In this document: positions 8,145-16,501 of the stretch, piece by piece
Layout: each line of letters begins with the position of its first letter
Position numbering within the stretch: position 1 is the stretch's first letter
Assembly (NCBI GenBank): GCA_913063375.1
Contig: CAJXXR010000008.1
Location: forward strand, 1-64,000
DNA length: 64,000 bases
From: an uncultured Flavobacteriales bacterium
Lineage (GTDB): Bacteria > Bacteroidota > Bacteroidia > Flavobacteriales > CAJXXR01
Direction of reading: 5' to 3'
Position numbers and translations under genes: made by a program
The notes under the pieces: model-generated
What the model saw: the letters and a program-made list of their open reading frames with translations, nothing else
Database searches by the model: none
What the model was told of the DNA's origin: nothing

Positions 8145-9800
8145 TTATTGTTTTACAATCTTCTCTGAAATTTTTTCATTGATAGTAGAAATGCTCAAAT
8201 AATAAACACCTGATATATAGTTTGATATATCAATATTTAGTTCCGTGTCAACGTTGTTTGTAGAAAATACAGTTCTTCCTAGCGCGTCAGAAAGATGAAT
8301 ATTTGCGTCTGAACCAAGCTCAGAAATAGTAATATTATTATTGTCTGAAGTAATGTTAATGTTTTCTTTCGTTTGAACTAGTCTAGTTGGATTTCCTGAT
8401 CCACCCGATCCACCACAGTCTAATATACCAGAACTATTAGAAACAAAGCCAATTCCTCCAATTCCAGCTGTTGAAGGTCCCACTGGAGCTCCTGATATTG
8501 TATATATACCATATTTAAATAAACCCATAAACTGATTATTCACGATACAAGGATTACAGGCAACAAAGTCATTGGTATGATCATAAGCATCGTGATTTTT
8601 TAAATAAGAATCTTGGATTACCATTCCTTCGGAACCTTGTAAAAATTTATTACATGAAACATCTAAACTTGGATTTCCACCACTAAATTGAATGGCAGCA
8701 TCATAGTATTCGAATGTATTCGAAGAAATAAAACTTGGGTCAGCCCCATTTATCTTAAATACAGAAATTGGTTGATTGAATTGTTCAAAAGTATTATTGT
8801 TTATATGAATATCATTAGCATTACCTGTTTCTATATGTACTCCACCTAAAATTAAACTTCCAGTACTTTCTGGATCTAGTTCTAAAAAGTTGTTGTCCTC
8901 GACAATAAGATTTTCGAGATAATCAAATTGTATTTGTTGGTGGCCAGAATCGTGATGTGTAAGAATTCCTGTATAGTTATGCCCTACTATATTTAATACA
9001 TTGGCATCTGGACCCATATCGCTTGGTACAAAGAAATCATTATTTCTAATTTCCCCATTTTGCGTGTCGTTAATTATTATAATTCCAAATTTCATGGTGT
9101 GCATAAATCTAGAATCGGATACTACATAGTTATTGGACATTCCAATAATTATTTCTGATGGGACTTGATTATGTGGTGCGTATCCTGGGTATCCTGCAGA
9201 AGAAGATTTAAAGAGGCATTTATCGATTAACAAATTTCTTACATAAAGGAATTGTGAACCGTGTTGTTGTAGTTCTCCTTCAAAGATTACGTTTACAAAC
9301 TTTAACTCATTATTTATGCTTGTCAGGTTGGTTAGTTCGTATTGTAATACCATATGATTATTATTATGGCTAAAGGTGCAGGTGTTAAAATCTAATTTCC
9401 TAGCCTTGGACGGGCTAATTGTTGAGAATTGAGGAGCCGCTCTCAGTCCATGAACTGCGTAACTAATAGTTGTTTTGAATGCAGTAATAGCTGGATTAAA
9501 GTTGGTAGAAATTTCAGTCTGTTCCATATAGATTCCTCTCCATAAGAAATTTGGATTAAAGGCTGTAAGTGTTGCAAAATTACATTCTAGTTCACCATGA
9601 TTATTTATATAGATCATTATATCCTTATCAAAATGTAAGGTACAGTGATCTACGGTAAGTTTTCCCGTCGGTGTGATAATAATATCCTCCGTAATTAATT
9701 GATCTGATGAATAGGTGACATGGGTATCAATCGTAATAACTGCGAATGAAGAAAAAATGGAAAAAATAGAAAGTAGGAAAAGTAAATTAATTTTTTTCAT
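8145..9800 (-). CDS. Right-handed beta-helix protein with T9SS type A sorting domain
   Basis: This 551-residue protein has a signal peptide (MKKINLLFLLSIFSIFSSFA). A long central region has short repeating strands rich in Asn, including INNNTFEQFNQPI, VEDNNFLELDP and ISSNTFEYYDAAI. This is typical of parallel beta-helix (NosD/pectate-lyase-like) folds. The last 80 or so residues form a T9SS C-terminal domain ending in GVYYLSISTINEKISEKIVKQ. It should be secreted and probably anchored at the cell surface. Ligand or enzyme activity is not evident. It has its own well-matched promoter and is bounded by two identical terminators. Confidence 0.83.
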   Translation of the reverse strand: MKKINLLFLLSIFSIFSSFAVITIDTHVTYSSDQLITEDIIITPTGKLTVDHCTLHFDKDIMIYINNHGELECNFATLTAFNPNFLWRGIYMEQTEISTNFNPAITAFKTTISYAVHGLRAAPQFSTISPSKARKLDFNTCTFSHNNNHMVLQYELTNLTSINNELKFVNVIFEGELQQHGSQFLYVRNLLIDKCLFKSSSAGYPGYAPHNQVPSEIIIGMSNNYVVSDSRFMHTMKFGIIIINDTQNGEIRNNDFFVPSDMGPDANVLNIVGHNYTGILTHHDSGHQQIQFDYLENLIVEDNNFLELDPESTGSLILGGVHIETGNANDIHINNNTFEQFNQPISVFKINGADPSFISSNTFEYYDAAIQFSGGNPSLDVSCNKFLQGSEGMVIQDSYLKNHDAYDHTNDFVACNPCIVNNQFMGLFKYGIYTISGAPVGPSTAGIGGIGFVSNSSGILDCGGSGGSGNPTRLVQTKENINITSDNNNITISELGSDANIHLSDALGRTVFSTNNVDTELNIDISNYISGVYYLSISTINEKISEKIVKQ

Positions 9801-9884
9801 AGAATTAGAAATTATTTGAGATTAAAAAATGTGAAATACTTATAGTTGAATTATTCTATCAATTCAATTATAATGTTAGAATTT

Positions 9885-9914
9885 CAAATCTATATAATAA
9901 ATTTCAATAGTCAA
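9885..9914 (-). promoter_or_regulatory. Bacteroidota-type promoter of the beta-helix gene
   Basis: Read on the minus strand, TTG (9914-9912), exactly 19 nt, then TAGATTTG (9892-9885) match the -33 and -7 consensus. It lies about 85 nt upstream of the start codon at 9800, leaving a leader of roughly 80 nt. Confidence 0.65.
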
Positions 9915-9923
9915 CTATGTTAT

Positions 9924-9939
9924 ATTTGTAATTACAAAT
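9924..9939. promoter_or_regulatory. Perfect 16-bp palindrome, candidate operator
   Basis: ATTTGTAATTACAAAT is a perfect palindrome placed just upstream of the -33 element of the beta-helix gene promoter, a typical activator position. Its core TGTAATTACA recurs at 19692-19701 upstream of the multicopper oxidase genes. No regulator is identified. Confidence 0.4.
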
Positions 9940-9967
9940 GTTTTATTTCTACCTAAAAAGTGAATAC

Positions 9968-10006
9968 AAAAAAAGCCTATCCAATTGGATAGGCTTTTTT
10001 TGTTTT
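9968..10006. terminator. Terminator after prfC, copy 2 of an identical pair
   Basis: The stem of about 15 bp around GCCTATCC-AATT-GGATAGGC has A- and T-runs on its sides, as in copy 1 at 8062-8099. It lies directly after the prfC stop codon on the minus strand and so ends the prfC transcript before the beta-helix gene promoter. Confidence 0.9.
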
Positions 10007-10007
10007 A

Positions 10008-11594
10008 TTAATCTTCCCACTCTGAAGTGTAGTGGAATACGATATCTGGAAATTTCTGTTCTGCCATTTGAATGGTAAAAGCAGAGTCCGCTAAAAACAC
10101 ATTTCTACCGAATTTATCTAAAGCCATAGATCGACTCTTCAAACTAATAAACTCCTTCAATTGTTCCTTATTGGTTGATGTGATCCAACAAGCCTTATAA
10201 AGCTGAATTGGTTCATAAAGTCCCGTTGCATTATATTCGTGTTTCAACCTGTGTTGTATAACCTCAAACTGAAGTGCACCTACAGTACCAATAATTTTTC
10301 TACCGTTCAATTTACGAATAAACAGCTGAGCAACTCCTTCATCCATCAACTGATCAATCCCTTTTGCCAATTGTTTTGACTTCATTGGATCTCCATTTTC
10401 TATATAGTTGAAAAGCTCAGGAGCAAAACTTGGGATTCCTTTATAATGTAGTGTTTCCCCTTCCGTAAGGGTATCACCAATTTTGAAATTCCCACTATCA
10501 TGTAAACCTACAATATCACCAGGGTATGCAACCTCAATAATATCCTTTTTTGCAGCCATAAATGCTGTAGGACTAGAGAACTTCATGTTCTTATCAAGTC
10601 GTATGTGTTTGTAATTGGTGTTTCTTTGGAATTTTCCTGAAACTACTTTTACAAAGGCGATTCTATTTCTGTGCCTAGGATCGATATTGGCATGGATTTT
10701 AAATACAAATCCACTAAATTTTTCTTCCTGAGGTTCTACTAACCTTTCTTCAGCTTGTTTTGGTTGTGGCTTTGGAGCGATATCCAAGAAGCAATCTAAT
10801 AACTCTTGAACTCCAAATGAGTTAATTGCTGAACCGAAGAAAACAGGAGAAATATCTCCAGCAAGATAGGTGTCTCTATTAAATTCTGGATAAACGCTTT
10901 CTACCAATTCTACTTCTTCACGAAGGGTGTCCTGGGCATCTTCCCCAATATATTCAGTCATATCTTCATTGAAGATATCTTGTATATTTACTTTTTCTTC
11001 AACTCTATCGGTAACACTTCCAGAATACAAATCAAGTTCTTTACGATAGATACTATAAACCCCTTGAAGGTGAGGTCCCATTCCGATAGGCCAAGATAAT
11101 GGACGTACTTTGATATCCAATTTTTGTTCTATCTCATCCAGTAAATCAAAGGCATCTTTTCCGGTACGGTCCAGTTTATTGATAAAGACCATGATGGGTG
11201 TTTTACGCATCTTACAAACCTTAACCAATTTTTCTGTCTGTTTCTCTACACCTTTGGCAACATCAACAACTACAATTACGCTATCTGCGGCAGTTAGTGT
11301 ACGGAACGTATCTTCCGCAAAATCCTGGTGACCTGGAGTATCTAGAATATTGATTTTAAAGTTTCGGTATTCAAATCCCATAACCGAACTGGCAACAGAG
11401 ATACCACGCTGTCTCTCAATTTCCATGAAATCGGAAGTAGCTCCTCTGTTAATTTTGTTAGACTTTACTGCTCCTGCAGTTTTAATAGCCCCACCATATA
11501 ACAATAATTTCTCAGTCAATGTGGTTTTCCCAGCATCGGGGTGAGATATAATTGCGAAAGTCTTACGACGATCTATTTCTTTTAATCTTGCCAT
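10008..11594 (-). CDS. prfC: Peptide chain release factor 3
   Basis: RF3 is the GTPase that recycles RF1/RF2 from the ribosome after peptide release. The GTP-binding motifs are intact: SHPDAGKTTLTEK (G1), RGISVASS (switch I), DTPGHQDF (G3) and NKLDR (G4). The C-terminal part contains VGALQFEVIQHRLKHEYN, characteristic of RF3 rather than EF-G. The length of 528 residues is normal. It is transcribed alone, from a good promoter and with its own terminator. Confidence 0.96.
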   Translation of the reverse strand: MARLKEIDRRKTFAIISHPDAGKTTLTEKLLLYGGAIKTAGAVKSNKINRGATSDFMEIERQRGISVASSVMGFEYRNFKINILDTPGHQDFAEDTFRTLTAADSVIVVVDVAKGVEKQTEKLVKVCKMRKTPIMVFINKLDRTGKDAFDLLDEIEQKLDIKVRPLSWPIGMGPHLQGVYSIYRKELDLYSGSVTDRVEEKVNIQDIFNEDMTEYIGEDAQDTLREEVELVESVYPEFNRDTYLAGDISPVFFGSAINSFGVQELLDCFLDIAPKPQPKQAEERLVEPQEEKFSGFVFKIHANIDPRHRNRIAFVKVVSGKFQRNTNYKHIRLDKNMKFSSPTAFMAAKKDIIEVAYPGDIVGLHDSGNFKIGDTLTEGETLHYKGIPSFAPELFNYIENGDPMKSKQLAKGIDQLMDEGVAQLFIRKLNGRKIIGTVGALQFEVIQHRLKHEYNATGLYEPIQLYKACWITSTNKEQLKEFISLKSRSMALDKFGRNVFLADSAFTIQMAEQKFPDIVFHYTSEWED

Positions 11595-11612
11595 GATTTG
11601 TATCTAGTGCGG

Positions 11613-11643
11613 CAAAAGTACAATAATCCCACCTTAGCCCAAA
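11613..11643 (-). promoter_or_regulatory. Promoter of prfC
   Basis: On the minus strand TTTG (11643-11640), exactly 19 nt, then TACTTTTG (11620-11613) is an ideal Bacteroidota promoter. Transcription should begin near 11607, leaving a leader of only about 12 nt before the prfC ATG. Confidence 0.75.
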
Positions 11644-11748
11644 GTTCAAAGAAATAAATCGAAGATTAAGCATAAACTCTTTTCAAATTGAAGCGAGATT
11701 GACTTATAACCTTGAATATTTTTCTATTTTAGATCAAAATATTTTCAA

Positions 11749-13197
11749 ATGGAACCCATGCTAATATTAGGCATTATTGCTGCCTATTTTCTTGTACTAA
11801 TAGCCATCTCCTATTTCACTGGTAAAAAGGATGATAGCGATACCTTTTTCTTGGGAAATAGAAAATCTCCATGGTATATTGTGGCCTTTGGGATGATAGG
11901 GGCCAGTTTGAGTGGAGTTACCTTTGTAAGTGTCCCTGGAATGGTGGAAGGGAAATTCTTTTCCTATTTTCAAATGTGCCTTGGCTTTACAGTTGGATAC
12001 TTTATTATAGCCAAAGTATTGTTGCCACTATATTATAAAATGAACCTTGTATCCATTTATCAATATCTGGAAGATAGATTTGGTGTGCAAGCCTATAAAA
12101 CGGGATCTTTTTTCTTTTTAATTTCAAGGTTGATTGGTGCTTCTTTTAGGCTATTCCTCGTTGCCAGTATATTCCAAATATTTGTTTTCGATGATATGGG
12201 GGTTCCTTTCGAATTAACAGTTGCCATCACTATTCTGTTAATTTGGTTATATACTTTCAGAAGTGGTATAAAAACGATTATTTGGACAGATACCCTACAA
12301 ACAACCTTTATGCTTTTGGCTGTCTTTTTTACATTTTACTGGATGAGTAATAGTATGGGCTGGGCTGGTTTTGATTTTTGGACTGAAGTACAAGCTTCAG
12401 ATTATTCAAAGGTTTTCTTTTGGGATAACTTTATGGGAGATAAGCTACATTTCGTAAAACAGTTTGTTGGAGGGATACTTATTTGTTTAACCATGACTGG
12501 ATTGGATCAAGATATGATGCAGAAAAATCTATCCTGTAAAAATTTGAAAGAGGCTCAAAAGAATATGATTTCTTTTGGTTTAGTTTTATTGATAGTCAAT
12601 TTGTTTTTCTTGCTCTTTGGAGCCCTATTATATATGTATGCTGCAAAACATGGTATTGATGCAGTTCGAGATGATTTATTCCCGTCTATTGCACTATCTG
12701 GTAATGGAGGATTGGGCATTGCTATTTTGTTTATTTTAGGATTGATTGCAGCAGCCTATTCTAGTGCTGATTCTGCTCTGACTTCTTTGACTACGGCCTT
12801 TAGTATTGATTTTTTAAATATTCAATCACTGTCTCCATCCAAGCAAAAGCGGGTAAGGAAGAAAGTACATGTCGGATTTAGTGTATTATTGTTCTTGGTA
12901 ATCCTTTCTTATAAAACCATCAATAATAAGGATTTGATTACCGATCTTTTTGTATTTGCAATGTATACCTATGGGCCACTACTGGCACTTTATTTTGCAG
13001 GAATGTATACCAAATGGAATTTAAAGGGGAATTGGATCTTACCAGTCTGTATTGCGGCACCTACACTAACTTATTTTCTAGATTTGTCAACAGGTGGATC
13101 TATTGGATTTGCATTGATTCTTGTGAACGCATCTGTCTGTTTGTTAGGGTTTAGAATGATTAGAACGACCGAAGTTAAAGCAGATTTGAAAGGCTAA
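11749..13197 (+). CDS. Sodium:solute symporter family protein
   Basis: This polytopic membrane protein of 482 residues has about 13 hydrophobic segments and belongs to the SSS family. The N-terminal YFTGKKDDSDTFFLGNRKSPWYIVAFGMIGASLSG region matches the family's helix 1 pattern, and AAAYSSADSALTSLTTAFSIDF matches the Na+-site region of the later core helix. These carriers take up sugars, amino acids, vitamins or organic acids with Na+. The substrate cannot be assigned. It is monocistronic, divergent from prfC and upstream of the RNase P RNA. Confidence 0.88.
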   Translation: MEPMLILGIIAAYFLVLIAISYFTGKKDDSDTFFLGNRKSPWYIVAFGMIGASLSGVTFVSVPGMVEGKFFSYFQMCLGFTVGYFIIAKVLLPLYYKMNLVSIYQYLEDRFGVQAYKTGSFFFLISRLIGASFRLFLVASIFQIFVFDDMGVPFELTVAITILLIWLYTFRSGIKTIIWTDTLQTTFMLLAVFFTFYWMSNSMGWAGFDFWTEVQASDYSKVFFWDNFMGDKLHFVKQFVGGILICLTMTGLDQDMMQKNLSCKNLKEAQKNMISFGLVLLIVNLFFLLFGALLYMYAAKHGIDAVRDDLFPSIALSGNGGLGIAILFILGLIAAAYSSADSALTSLTTAFSIDFLNIQSLSPSKQKRVRKKVHVGFSVLLFLVILSYKTINNKDLITDLFVFAMYTYGPLLALYFAGMYTKWNLKGNWILPVCIAAPTLTYFLDLSTGGSIGFALILVNASVCLLGFRMIRTTEVKADLKG

Positions 13198-13266
13198 AGG
13201 TTTATTAGATTACCTTTGTAGTATAGCTCTTTTGTTGTTTTTTAGGGTATTGATAGGGCTTTCAGT

Positions 13267-13274
13267 ATATTTGC
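13267..13274 (+). promoter_or_regulatory. -7 element for the RNase P RNA gene
   Basis: TATATTTG fits TAnnTTTG and ends about six nucleotides before the predicted 5' end of the RNA. A clear -33 TTG at the usual distance is not seen. Confidence 0.5.
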
Positions 13275-13278
13275 AGCA

Positions 13279-13648
13279 AATCGAGTCGCTCTATCGCTTT
13301 ACTTAGGTAAAGAGGAAAGTCCGGACAGCATAGAGAGTCATGCTTCCTAACGGGAAGGGTTCCGAAATTCGGGATACAGCTAGTGTCGCAGAAAATAACC
13401 GCCTTGTGTATTCAGGGTAAGGGTGAAAAGGTGAGGTAAGAGCTCACCAATACTTGGAGTGATTCAAGTAGTTGGATAAACCTTATGAGCTGAAAGATCA
13501 AGTAAACCGGGAAATCTTTAAATAGGTACAGAGTTTCTCGCTCAACTCGGAGGGTAGATCGATTGAACCTATGAGTGATTGTAGGTCTAGATAAATGATA
13601 GAGGCAGGTTGCAAAACTTGTACAGGATCCGGCTTATAGACTCGATTT
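13279..13648 (+). ncRNA. rnpB: RNase P RNA, bacterial class A
   Basis: This is the catalytic RNA that trims the 5' leader of pre-tRNAs. The conserved core GAGGAAAGTCCGGACA is at about 13311-13326. The conserved 3' core (GAGGCAGGTTGCAAAACTTG region) is followed by GGATCCGGCTTATAGACTCG. The terminal P1 helix closes the molecule: AATCGAGTC near 13279 pairs exactly with GACTCGATT near 13647. The downstream ATTTTATTTTTTC tract probably makes the P1 region part of the terminator. Length is about 370 nt, normal for the class. Confidence 0.95.
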
Positions 13649-13674
13649 TATTTTTTCTTTATTAAATTGCTGAT

Positions 13675-14721
13675 ATGAAGTTAAACAAATTCATTACCGT
13701 AATTTTTATTCTTTTTGCCTTTGGGACAGCCTGGGGAGCAATGTATATCTACAAACAAATTTACGGGACCATTTCAACAGAAAAAGTGACCGTATTTGTA
13801 CCAAAGAATGCTTCCTTTGATCAGGTCTTGGACACCTTATCGTCTAAAGGCTTGATAAAAAATAGAGCCTTCTTTAATTTTTTGGCAAAAAAGAAAAATT
13901 ACAATGATCAACGCGTCATTTCTGGAAAGTATGAGGTGAAGCCTGGTTCAAACCTGAATGAATTGATCAACATGCTCCGTATTGGAGACCGATGTCCAGT
14001 GAAATTCATGTTCAATAATGTGGAGACGGTTGAAGAATTGGCTGGCGCAGTTGGTAACACCTTTGAAATGGATAGTGTTGAATTTTTGGACGCTGTTTAT
14101 GATGCGGATTTCTTAAAGGAAGCGGGTCTAAATAAAGATCAGATTGCCCTAATTTTTATTCCAAATACGTATAAGATGTTTTGGTCTATTTCAGGGAAAG
14201 GACTTAGGAATAGAATGTGGAAGGAATACCAATCTTTCTGGGATAATAAGGGTAGAATAGCTAAGGCCAAAGCCTTGAACTTATCGAAAAAAGATGTGTC
14301 TATTTTGGCTTCTATTGTAGAAAAAGAATCTTTTAGGAAAACAGAATTACCGACTATAGCAGGTTTGTATTTGAACCGTCTTAATAGAGGTATGAGACTG
14401 CAAAGTGATCCAACCGTAATTTTTGCCGTAAATAGGGAGAATGAAGATGGAAGGAAAGTAAAGAGAGTATTGTATAAGGATCTAAAAACAGAATCTCCTT
14501 ATAATACGTATAAGGTAGTGGGATTGCCTCCTGGACCTATCGGAATACCAGAAATTAAAGCTATCGATGCAGTATTAAATTATAAAAAGCATAAATATAT
14601 CTATATGTGTGCTAGGCCAGATCTTTCTGGTTATAATAACTATGCCGTCACACTCGCTCAACATAATGTAAATGCTAGGGCTTATCAAAAGGCGATGAAT
14701 GAACGGAAAATTATGAACTAG
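13675..14721 (+). CDS. mltG: Endolytic murein transglycosylase MltG (YceG-like)
   Basis: MltG is an inner-membrane lytic transglycosylase that cuts nascent glycan strands and sets their length. An N-terminal transmembrane segment (residues 6-26) is followed by a LysM-like region and the YceG catalytic domain. The active-site segment SIVEKES has its glutamates at residues 216 and 218. The RLQSDPTVIF and ESPYNTYKVVGLPPGPIGIP signatures are intact. The length of 348 residues is typical. The downstream kinase gene starts one base after the stop. Confidence 0.94.
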   Translation: MKLNKFITVIFILFAFGTAWGAMYIYKQIYGTISTEKVTVFVPKNASFDQVLDTLSSKGLIKNRAFFNFLAKKKNYNDQRVISGKYEVKPGSNLNELINMLRIGDRCPVKFMFNNVETVEELAGAVGNTFEMDSVEFLDAVYDADFLKEAGLNKDQIALIFIPNTYKMFWSISGKGLRNRMWKEYQSFWDNKGRIAKAKALNLSKKDVSILASIVEKESFRKTELPTIAGLYLNRLNRGMRLQSDPTVIFAVNRENEDGRKVKRVLYKDLKTESPYNTYKVVGLPPGPIGIPEIKAIDAVLNYKKHKYIYMCARPDLSGYNNYAVTLAQHNVNARAYQKAMNERKIMN

Positions 14722-14722
14722 A

Positions 14723-15586
14723 ATGTTAGACTGGTTTCAACGTTTATTTAAACAGCATAATTATCCCGAGGTAGTTCAAATAAAACAGCTTTATGGAGGC
14801 GATATCAACCTGGTCTACAAGGTAGAAACTAGTCAAGGAACTTATTGTATAAAGGTCTCAAAGGAAATTAAAGATGCTGAGATTTTTGCCCTAGAGAAAA
14901 AGTCACTGAACTTTTTGGTTGATACTGCAGATGTAAATGTACCTCAGTTATATCTTACCGAAATATTTGAAGGTCTTAGTTTTCTAATGATGACCTATAT
15001 TCCTGAAACGAATAAGCTAGCTTCCGAGAGCTTTTGGAAATATCTATCTCAGCAGGTTGAACAATTACATGCTACAAAAAAGGAGCAGTTCGGTCTCGAC
15101 TTTACCACTTTTATTGGACCTTATAAACAAGATAATTCGTGGAAGAATTCTTGGGCTGAATTTTATATTGAAAATAGATTGGAGCCTCAAATTAAGAGGA
15201 GCTTTGATGGAGGTTTACTAAATAAAAAGTTAGTGGGTAATATGGAGCGTTTCTTTGGAGAGCTTCCCAGTTTCTATCCAATTGAAAAAGCAAGTTTATT
15301 ACATGGAGATCTTTGGTCTGGAAATGTATTGAAGTCGTCAGATTACAGATCTTTTTTTATTGATCCCGCTATTTATTTTGGTCATCGGGAGATGGATATA
15401 GCCATGATGTCTTTGTTTGGTGGTTTTGATCCCTTGTTCTTTGAGAGCTATCAGCATAATTTACCAATGGATAAAGGGTGGAGAGAAAGGCTCCCTTTTG
15501 GACAATTATACCCACTTTTAGTACATCTCAACCTATTTGGTAATTCGTATTTCCCGGCAATAGAAAAAATATTGAAGCCTTTTTAA
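14723..15586 (+). CDS. Fructosamine kinase family protein
   Basis: This 287-residue protein of the fructosamine-3-kinase family has an aminoglycoside phosphotransferase-like fold. The Brenner-type active-site motif LLHGDLWSGNVLKS and the metal-binding FIDPAIYFGHREMDIAM are intact. The family C-terminus HLNLFGNSYFPAIEKIL is also present. Relatives phosphorylate ketosamines on glycated proteins or amino acids, which then decompose (deglycation). The substrate here is untested. The gene begins one base after the mltG stop, so it is co-transcribed. It is convergent with ppx. Confidence 0.9.
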   Translation: MLDWFQRLFKQHNYPEVVQIKQLYGGDINLVYKVETSQGTYCIKVSKEIKDAEIFALEKKSLNFLVDTADVNVPQLYLTEIFEGLSFLMMTYIPETNKLASESFWKYLSQQVEQLHATKKEQFGLDFTTFIGPYKQDNSWKNSWAEFYIENRLEPQIKRSFDGGLLNKKLVGNMERFFGELPSFYPIEKASLLHGDLWSGNVLKSSDYRSFFIDPAIYFGHREMDIAMMSLFGGFDPLFFESYQHNLPMDKGWRERLPFGQLYPLLVHLNLFGNSYFPAIEKILKPF

Positions 15587-15604
15587 AGTAAGGTTCGTGT
15601 TCAT

Positions 15605-16501
15605 TTAGACTTTTTTTATACTGCCTCCCTGTTCATGCATTAAGCGAATTAAACCATCAGCAAGCCCCATTTTTGGGACATGAATCTCCTGAATATTGGT
15701 CCATTCAAATACGTTTTCATAGATTTCTAGTGCAGGAAGAATAACATCTGCACGATCCGGATTCATATTCAATATAACCAACCTTTCATCGTAGGTGTAA
15801 GATTCAATAAGCTCCTTTGTTTGGAGTAATTCTGAGAATAACAGTGGTGACCATGTTTTCTTTTGATGCATTTTATATATCCTATTGATATTACCCCCAG
15901 AGGCTATGGCTTGCATCTCTTTATTTATTTTATGCTTTGATATCCAAGCCTGCATATCGGCCCACGTTTCATCGAGTACCAAATCGTTTAGGAGACGAAT
16001 GGTTCCAATATTGAATGATTTTGACGCTGTTGCTACAACGCCATCAAAAAATGTGATTTCTGTACTCCCTCCTCCAACATCAACATACAGGTAGGATTGG
16101 TTGGGATCAAGCATTTCTTCAATATGCGTTTGGTAGATGATTTCGGCTTCCTGCTTTCCAGTTACAATTTCTATTTCAATAGAGGAGTCGTTTTGAATAG
16201 CCTCCAGTATTTCTTGACTATTCTCTGCATCTCGCATGGCAGATGTAGCACATGCTTTATAGTCGTTTACCCCATGGGCAAACATTAAATTTTTATAAGC
16301 AGATAATGCTGCAATCAATCTTTCCTTATTGAGATCGCTAATTCGTTGAGTCATAAAAACGTCTTGTCCCAATCGGATGGGAACACGTACTAAGGAAGTC
16401 TTCTTATAATAGGTGCCTTCATTTGAGTTGATCGCATTTACTATTAAAAGACGAATGGCATTTGATCCGATATCTATTGCAGCATACTTCTTACTTGTCA
16501 T
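15605..16501 (-). CDS. ppx: Ppx/GppA-family phosphatase (exopolyphosphatase)
   Basis: This protein of the actin-like ASKHA fold hydrolyses polyphosphate or pppGpp. YAAIDIGSNAIRLLIVN is the phosphate-1 motif and YLYVDVGGGSTEITFF the phosphate-2 motif. At 298 residues it is the short form, containing only the two-lobed catalytic domain without the C-terminal HD-like domain of E. coli Ppx. Its start overlaps the end of ppk1 by 11 nt, so synthesis and breakdown of polyphosphate are encoded by one transcript. Exopolyphosphatase activity is inferred from this pairing. Confidence 0.88.
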   Translation of the reverse strand: MTSKKYAAIDIGSNAIRLLIVNAINSNEGTYYKKTSLVRVPIRLGQDVFMTQRISDLNKERLIAALSAYKNLMFAHGVNDYKACATSAMRDAENSQEILEAIQNDSSIEIEIVTGKQEAEIIYQTHIEEMLDPNQSYLYVDVGGGSTEITFFDGVVATASKSFNIGTIRLLNDLVLDETWADMQAWISKHKINKEMQAIASGGNINRIYKMHQKKTWSPLLFSELLQTKELIESYTYDERLVILNMNPDRADVILPALEIYENVFEWTNIQEIHVPKMGLADGLIRLMHEQGGSIKKV

